DNA of 18,726 bases, taken from contig JAQVNZ010000013.1 of the NCBI GenBank assembly GCA_028702895.1, forward strand, positions 1 through 18,726. Reading direction: 5' to 3'. The notes below the pieces were generated by a model, which did no database searches, was not told the DNA's origin, and worked only from the letters and a program-made list of their open reading frames with translations. Position 1 is the first letter of the stretch; every line of letters starts with the position of its first letter. Below, in pieces: positions 15,356-18,726 of this stretch. Source of the stretch: Candidatus Iainarchaeum sp. Its GTDB lineage: Archaea; Iainarchaeota; Iainarchaeia; Iainarchaeales; JAAZKV01. The position numbers and the translations under genes are program-made.

Positions 15356-16429
15356 TTGATTAAAATTGATGATTCAAAAAAATTAGTTGGATTTAATATT
15401 TTTCCAAGTAAAATTGTGAAACAAATTGAAAAAATTTATTCTATAAAAAAAGAAAATAATATTTTGATTTATTGTGATCTTGGCGAAAATACAAACTTTT
15501 GTTCGCCCAGTTTGGGAAAAACTTTTTTTGATTATTTTAGTTTCAAAGGAAATAATGTTTCTATTTTTGTTGGGAAATATTCAAAAAAAATGGGATTTGC
15601 GCCAAAAAAGTTTAATGATGCAGTATTTTCATTAAAAAAAAATGATGTATTAATTTTGCTTGGTTCTGGTTTGACATTATATTTTCATAAAAATGGTGAG
15701 CGAATTGACAAAAATATTTTGCTTGATAAGGGCATAAAAATGGTTTCAACAAATGGGTTAATTTCTTTAAATAAAAAATATGTTAATGATTTTTTCAAAG
15801 CATTTAATCATAATGAAAAAGAATTAATTAATTTAAATGAAAAATTAGTTGGATTATTCAAAAACACGATTAATGTTTTTATTGAATGTGAAAAAGGATC
15901 TAAATTTTATTTAAAATTAGGTAAAAGAAAAGTAATTTCGAATGATGGTTCATTAAAAGATTTTTCTACAAATTACCCAGTTGGGGAAGTATACACTGCG
16001 CCATTAGAAAATTCGGCAAATGGGATTGTGTTTGTTAAAAGCGCTAAAGTATTGGGTGAAACAAAGTTATTTAATAATTCTAAAAAAATGATTTTTAAAA
16101 ATGGTTTATTAGTAGAAACTAATATTCCTAATTTAAAAAAAGGTTTAAAAAAATTAGAATTATTTAATAAAAAAAAGGGAATTATTAATTGGAAAACTGC
16201 GCCGTATACTATTGCTGAATTCGCAATTGGAACAAATAAAAAAGCTAAATTAATTGGATTAATGATTAATGATGAAAAAGTTTTTGGGACAATTCATTTT
16301 GCAATTGGAGCAAATACTCATTTTGGCGGAAAAACAAAATGTAATGGGCATATGGATTATGTTGTAAAAAAACCAACGGTTTATTTTGATGATAAATTAA
16401 TAATAAAAAAAGGGAAATTTGTTTTTTGA
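15356..16429 (+). CDS. M29-like metallo-aminopeptidase
   Basis: A 357-residue protein resembling thermophilic aminopeptidases of family M29 (AmpS/AmpT), which use two metal ions to release N-terminal residues. The metal-binding block is at the C-terminus: E211 in PVGEVYTAP, E288 in AEFAIGTN, H314 in GTIHFAIGAN, and H332/D334 in GHMDYVV, in the family's order. The N-terminal domain (1-170) is divergent. The start is TTG, decided by GAGGGAG at 15342-15348. It follows the third ATP-grasp gene by about 100 bases on the same strand and overlaps no other gene; its stop nearly abuts the convergent HD gene. Processing of peptides made by the neighbouring ligases is possible; a general peptide-salvage role is the alternative. 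Confidence 0.85.
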   Translation: MIKIDDSKKLVGFNIFPSKIVKQIEKIYSIKKENNILIYCDLGENTNFCSPSLGKTFFDYFSFKGNNVSIFVGKYSKKMGFAPKKFNDAVFSLKKNDVLILLGSGLTLYFHKNGERIDKNILLDKGIKMVSTNGLISLNKKYVNDFFKAFNHNEKELINLNEKLVGLFKNTINVFIECEKGSKFYLKLGKRKVISNDGSLKDFSTNYPVGEVYTAPLENSANGIVFVKSAKVLGETKLFNNSKKMIFKNGLLVETNIPNLKKGLKKLELFNKKKGIINWKTAPYTIAEFAIGTNKKAKLIGLMINDEKVFGTIHFAIGANTHFGGKTKCNGHMDYVVKKPTVYFDDKLIIKKGKFVF

Positions 16430-16440
16430 ATTATTATTAT

Positions 16441-17403
16441 TTATTTTAAATAAATATTTCCAATATGTTTGCTGTAAGTAAATGAATCGTTTGTTCCTGC
16501 AGTTTTTTTAGCTTCTAACATTGCGACTATGTTTGCATCTATTTCATCAGCTTTTGCTATTATTAATGCTTCTGGAATCATGTGTGGTTTTGGGCAACCA
16601 TATTCTACTTTTCCATGGTGAGAAATCATTATATGTAATAATTTTGTTTTTGTAATTTCAGAAATATCTAATTTATCAAGTACTCGTGTTAGTTCTTGTA
16701 CTCCCATAATTATATGACTTAACAAATTTCCTTTGTCAGTTATTTTTATTTGAGTTGTTATTACAAATTCATCTGTTTTTCCAATGTCATGTAATATTGC
16801 TCCTGTTATTAATAGGTCTCTATCAACATCTTCGTGGTATTTTTGTAAATTTAAACAAATATTTAATACGGTTAATGTGTGTTCTAAAAGTCCACTAATC
16901 CATCCGTGGTGAATATACATTGCGCCGGGAGCAGTTTTAAATTTTTCAACAAATTTTTCATTAGAAAAAAAAACGTTTAATACTTGTTTTAATTCAGGAT
17001 TTATAATTGAATCCATGTGTGCTTTTAATTCTGTAAACATTTCTTCTTTGTCTCTTTTGCTAACTTTAATAAAATCACTTGGGTTATATTCGCCTATTTT
17101 TAACACTTTTATTTTTCCTTCGTTTACACTAAAATCAATATTTCCATTATATTCTGTAACACTTCCTTCGGCAAAAATAACTGAATCTTCTTTAATTAAA
17201 TCATATAATTTTTCAACATTTTGTAAATTGTTTGAGCCCCAATATTTTAACATTCCGTCTCCATTAGAGTCTTGTATTTTTATTTCAAAAAAATATTTTC
17301 CGTTTTTTGTTGAACGAATTTCTTTTGTAAACCTAACTACAAAAATATCGCTAAATGGTTCATTTGGATTATATTCACTAATAGATTTTTGTTTTTTATA
17401 CAT
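16441..17403 (-). CDS. OB-fold plus HD-domain nuclease, YhaM-like
   Basis: A 320-residue protein with an N-terminal OB-fold (about 15-103; FFEIKIQDSNGDGMLKYWG) and a C-terminal HD phosphohydrolase domain. Metal ligands are visible as H175 (GLLEHT), H205-D206 (ILHDIGKTDE), H230, H262-H263 (SHHG) and D286 (AKADEID). This arrangement matches YhaM/CBF1-type 3'-5' exoribonucleases of Firmicutes, where the OB-fold binds nucleic acid. By homology it trims single-stranded RNA or DNA ends. Length agrees with the family. The start has no ribosome binding site, but a TATA box lies 28 bases upstream. It is convergent with the M29-like gene with only 11 bases between stops. An unusual gene for an archaeon, but intact. 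Confidence 0.9.
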   Translation of the reverse strand: MYKKQKSISEYNPNEPFSDIFVVRFTKEIRSTKNGKYFFEIKIQDSNGDGMLKYWGSNNLQNVEKLYDLIKEDSVIFAEGSVTEYNGNIDFSVNEGKIKVLKIGEYNPSDFIKVSKRDKEEMFTELKAHMDSIINPELKQVLNVFFSNEKFVEKFKTAPGAMYIHHGWISGLLEHTLTVLNICLNLQKYHEDVDRDLLITGAILHDIGKTDEFVITTQIKITDKGNLLSHIIMGVQELTRVLDKLDISEITKTKLLHIMISHHGKVEYGCPKPHMIPEALIIAKADEIDANIVAMLEAKKTAGTNDSFTYSKHIGNIYLK

Positions 17404-17426
17404 AAAATATTTTTTGTTAGATAATT

Positions 17427-17436
17427 CTTTAAAAGG
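17427..17436 (-). promoter_or_regulatory. TATA box for the OB+HD nuclease
   Basis: On the minus strand CCTTTTAAAG, centred about 28 bases before the ATG at 17403. Spacing fits leaderless initiation. Confidence 0.5.
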
Positions 17437-17528
17437 TTGTTTTTTTTATAGAAAGAACGGGTGTAAATTTCTTATGAAAAAATCCGTGAAAATTCAGGTT
17501 TATAATGGGGGTTTTTTCAATAGAAAAG

Positions 17529-17642
17529 AAGTGCATGCGGAGCATTTTTAGTGCAGATTTTAATTTTAAGAAAAATTAAAAAGTGCATGCGGAGCATTTT
17601 TAGTGCAGGTTTTAATTTTAAGAAAAATTAAAAAGTTCATGC
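17529..17642. repeat. Two 52-bp tandem repeats plus a partial third, ending inside the tRNA-Leu 3' end
   Basis: Copy 1 (17529-17580) and copy 2 (17581-17632) differ at a single base (A17557/G17609). A third begins at 17633 and matches for about ten bases with one change (AAGTTCATGC), running into the tRNA acceptor stem. Each copy contains a hairpin with arms TTTTAATTTT and AAAATTAAAA around AAGA (17558-17581, 17610-17633) and a small ATGC-GGA-GCAT hairpin. TTTTAGTGCAGGTTTT in copy 2 (17598-17613) is identical to 17695-17710 inside the tRNA intron. No coding frame is credible here. Confidence 0.88.
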
Positions 17643-17767
17643 ACGGGAACGGATTTGAACCGTTGAACGCACTAAGCGACGGGATATCTTACACTTTTAG
17701 TGCAGGTTTTTGCATCAACAAAAAAGTGTTTTGAGTCCCGCGGGTTTGACCGCTCCCCAACCCGTGC
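17640..17767 (-). tRNA. tRNA-Leu(CAA) with a 44-nt intron
   Basis: The acceptor stem pairs GCACGGG (17767-17761) with CCCGTGC (17647-17641), and A73 is at 17640; CCA is not encoded. The D arm is GGG/CCC with the GCGGTCAAA loop. The anticodon stem is CGGGA/TCCCG (17740-17736 and 17684-17680) and the mature loop CTCAAAA places CAA at 34-36 (17733-17731). The variable arm TCGCTTAGTGCGTTC forms a CGC/GCG stem, so this is a class II tRNA. The T arm is AACGG-TTCAAAT-CCGTT. Leucine is supported by the CAA anticodon and A73. The gene reads UUG codons. A TATA-like TTAAATAC about 35 bases upstream is the likely promoter. No other tRNA is seen. Confidence 0.93.
17686..17729 (-). other. tRNA-Leu intron with bulge-helix-bulge splice junction
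   Basis: The intron interrupts positions 37/38. A four-position helix pairs C32-T33-C34-A35 with TAAG (17691-17688): three Watson-Crick pairs and one C34-A mismatch. It is flanked by 3-nt bulges AAA (17731-17729) and ATA (17687-17685), each cut after its second base, the canonical archaeal endonuclease geometry. Beyond it, CACTTTT (17728-17722) pairs with AAAAGTG (17698-17692), closing the intron stem. The intron has no open frame. Confidence 0.85.
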
Positions 17768-17798
17768 AAGAACGAAAAAAGGGTTTATTACTTTTTTA

Positions 17799-17807
17799 GT
17801 ATTTAAC
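17799..17807 (-). promoter_or_regulatory. Possible TATA box for tRNA-Leu
   Basis: On the minus strand GTTAAATAC, about 35 bases before the mature tRNA 5' end, which would give a leader of about ten bases for RNase P removal. Other A/T stretches nearby make this tentative. Confidence 0.4.
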
Positions 17808-17911
17808 TTTGTTTAACACTATTAAATATATAAAAAAGAGTTGAAGAATATTTAAATACTTTGTTAAAATTAGTTTTTTTATTAAATTTAGGTTGAATTT
17901 TAAAATTAGAT

Positions 17912-18115
17912 TTATGGTTTATGACGCATTCGTAATTGTTTCATTTTTAAATTTCTTTTTTTAACATGTTCTAAAAATTGTTTTTTTCCAGCTAATAATA
18001 CTCTTAGTTCACTTATTTTTGTTTGTTTTGCATGTTCAACTGAATGTGCAAGTTGATCTTGTATCTTAAGTATTTCACTTTGCGTCTTTTTTTCAGCATC
18101 AATTCCTCTTGGCAT
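17912..18115 (-). CDS. Small basic coiled-coil protein, unknown
   Basis: A 67-residue protein, lysine/arginine/glutamine-rich and probably one or two long helices (residues 8-62). The C-terminus is very basic (KKRNLKMKQLRMRHKP), which suggests nucleic-acid or ribosome binding. No cysteines and no hydrophobic membrane segment are present. I do not recognise a family. The ATG has no ribosome binding site; a palindromic A/T box GTATTAATAC (18138-18147), about 27 bases upstream, could drive a leaderless message. The upstream gene ends 39 bases away on the same strand, so cotranscription is also possible. Confidence 0.6.
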   Translation of the reverse strand: MPRGIDAEKKTQSEILKIQDQLAHSVEHAKQTKISELRVLLAGKKQFLEHVKKRNLKMKQLRMRHKP

Positions 18116-18137
18116 AAAAGAATATATAATTTTTCTA

Positions 18138-18147
18138 GTATTAATAC
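18138..18147 (-). promoter_or_regulatory. TATA-like box for the small basic protein
   Basis: GTATTAATAC, symmetric, centred about 27 bases before the ATG at 18115 and just beyond the preceding stop codon. Confidence 0.4.
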
Positions 18148-18154
18148 TTTGTGT

Positions 18155-18649
18155 TTACTCGAATTCTAAGTAATCGTCTTTTTTTAATCCAGGATATTTC
18201 TTTGATTTTATTACGACTGTGCCTTCTTGTCCTGCAATCAAATGATCTATTTTTTCCATGCCTTGTCTTGTTTCTACTATAATTAGTTGTGTTTGATCCA
18301 CAATTGTTTTCATTCCTTTTTTTAATATTCCTGTTTCAACAAAACCAGTTATCATTTGGATTAATCCAGTATTATATATACCAGTTACTTTGAATAAAGA
18401 TATCGCTTGTTCTTCGTCTATTTCTAAATCAACTAATTTAGAATCTTTCATTTTATTAGTTAGTTTATTAAATGGTATTTTTTTATTTTTAATTTTTATA
18501 TGTTCATTTTTTAAATTATTTATTTTGATTTGTTTTTCTTCTAAGTTTATTTTTTCTTTTCTATGATCGGGAATAATTGGTTCAAGTTTTTTTTTAATAT
18601 TATTATTATTATTTCTTGAAAAGAGTTTGCGCAGAAAATTAAAAAACAT
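18155..18649 (-). CDS. Protein with a lone EF-Tu domain-2-like beta-barrel
   Basis: A 164-residue protein in two parts. Residues 1-75 are polar, basic and low-complexity (a run of asparagines at 13-17), beginning with an amphipathic FFNFLRKLFSR. Residues about 84-164 look like domain 2 of translational GTPases: FKVTGIYN...ITGFVETGILKKGMK, then a strand with I-V-E-T, followed by IAGQEGTVVI and ending KKDDYLEFE, the usual gain-of-function strand order of this barrel. No GTPase domain precedes it. Such free-standing barrels may bind RNA or the ribosome; function is unknown. The start lacks a ribosome binding site and has a TATA-like box about 27 bases upstream. The gene is complete within the window. 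Confidence 0.7.
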   Translation of the reverse strand: MFFNFLRKLFSRNNNNNIKKKLEPIIPDHRKEKINLEEKQIKINNLKNEHIKIKNKKIPFNKLTNKMKDSKLVDLEIDEEQAISLFKVTGIYNTGLIQMITGFVETGILKKGMKTIVDQTQLIIVETRQGMEKIDHLIAGQEGTVVIKSKKYPGLKKDDYLEFE

Positions 18650-18671
18650 ATTAATTAACTGGAGGATACAC

Positions 18672-18681
18672 TTAATAAAAA
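18672..18681 (-). promoter_or_regulatory. TATA-like box for the EF-Tu domain-2-like gene
   Basis: On the minus strand TTTTTATTAA, centred about 27 bases before the ATG at 18649. It fits leaderless initiation. The nearby GGAGGAT at 18661-18667 is on the other strand and is not followed by an open frame. Confidence 0.4.
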
Positions 18682-18726
18682 TAACTTTATTCGAATAAAA
18701 TCAATTTTCATTAAAAAAAATAAATT

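Noticed and set aside
17529..17642. CRISPR-like array
   Set aside because: The 52-bp units are directly adjacent with no variable spacers, and no cas genes are present.
17640..17767. tRNA-Ser or a pseudo-tRNA because of the long unspliced length
   Set aside because: The anticodon is CAA, A73 is present, and all arms pair once the 44-nt intron is removed.
17640..17767. tRNA-associated integrated element
   Set aside because: No integrase, phage or plasmid genes are visible and the flanking genes look like core chromosome.

Overview
The window reads as chromosomal DNA of an AT-rich archaeon. It encodes an archaeal histone, transcription factor B with a B-finger and two cyclin repeats, ribosomal protein S8e, a fused Hef helicase-nuclease, and a tRNA-Leu whose intron has a bulge-helix-bulge splice junction. 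TATA-like boxes sit about 25-28 nt before many start codons (leaderless mRNAs), while other genes carry GGTG or GGAG ribosome binding sites. The short genes, strong A+T bias and many small unrecognised proteins suggest a DPANN lineage (Woesearchaeota/Pacearchaeota-like). That placement is an inference; no rRNA is present to settle it.

Layout. Positions 1-1102 (+): the 3' part of scpB, a DUF5654-like membrane protein and a small zinc ribbon. Positions 1181-6280 (-): RNase HII, a Cys-containing helical protein, TFB, S8e and Hef. Positions 6410-7762 (+): an unknown protein, a histone and a four-helix membrane protein. Positions 7803-10871 (-): CysRS, a Yip1-like membrane protein, a GNAT acetyltransferase and a retropepsin/RimB-like protease. 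Positions 10946-16429 (+): two adjacent RimK-like ATP-grasp proteins, a DUF1704/MATCAP-like metallocarboxypeptidase, a third ATP-grasp ligase and an M29-like aminopeptidase. Positions 16441-18649 (-): an OB+HD nuclease, the intron-containing tRNA-Leu(CAA) next to two 52-bp tandem repeats related to its intron, a small basic coiled-coil protein and a protein with an EF-Tu domain-2-like barrel.

The most notable region is 9853-16429. Three ATP-grasp amino-acid-ligase homologues, three peptidases of unrelated families (aspartic, HExxxH metallo, M29 metallo) and one GNAT lie side by side, partly with ATGA start-stop overlaps. This looks like a reversible post-translational tagging system: ligases add amino acids to a protein or peptide end, and peptidases remove or trim them. 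It resembles bacterial RimK/RimB and, by fold, the eukaryotic tubulin tyrosine ligase / MATCAP pair. One ATP-grasp copy has lost its glycine loop and DxR motif and overlaps an intact copy, suggesting a pseudoenzyme partner. Substrate and added residue cannot be read from the sequence.
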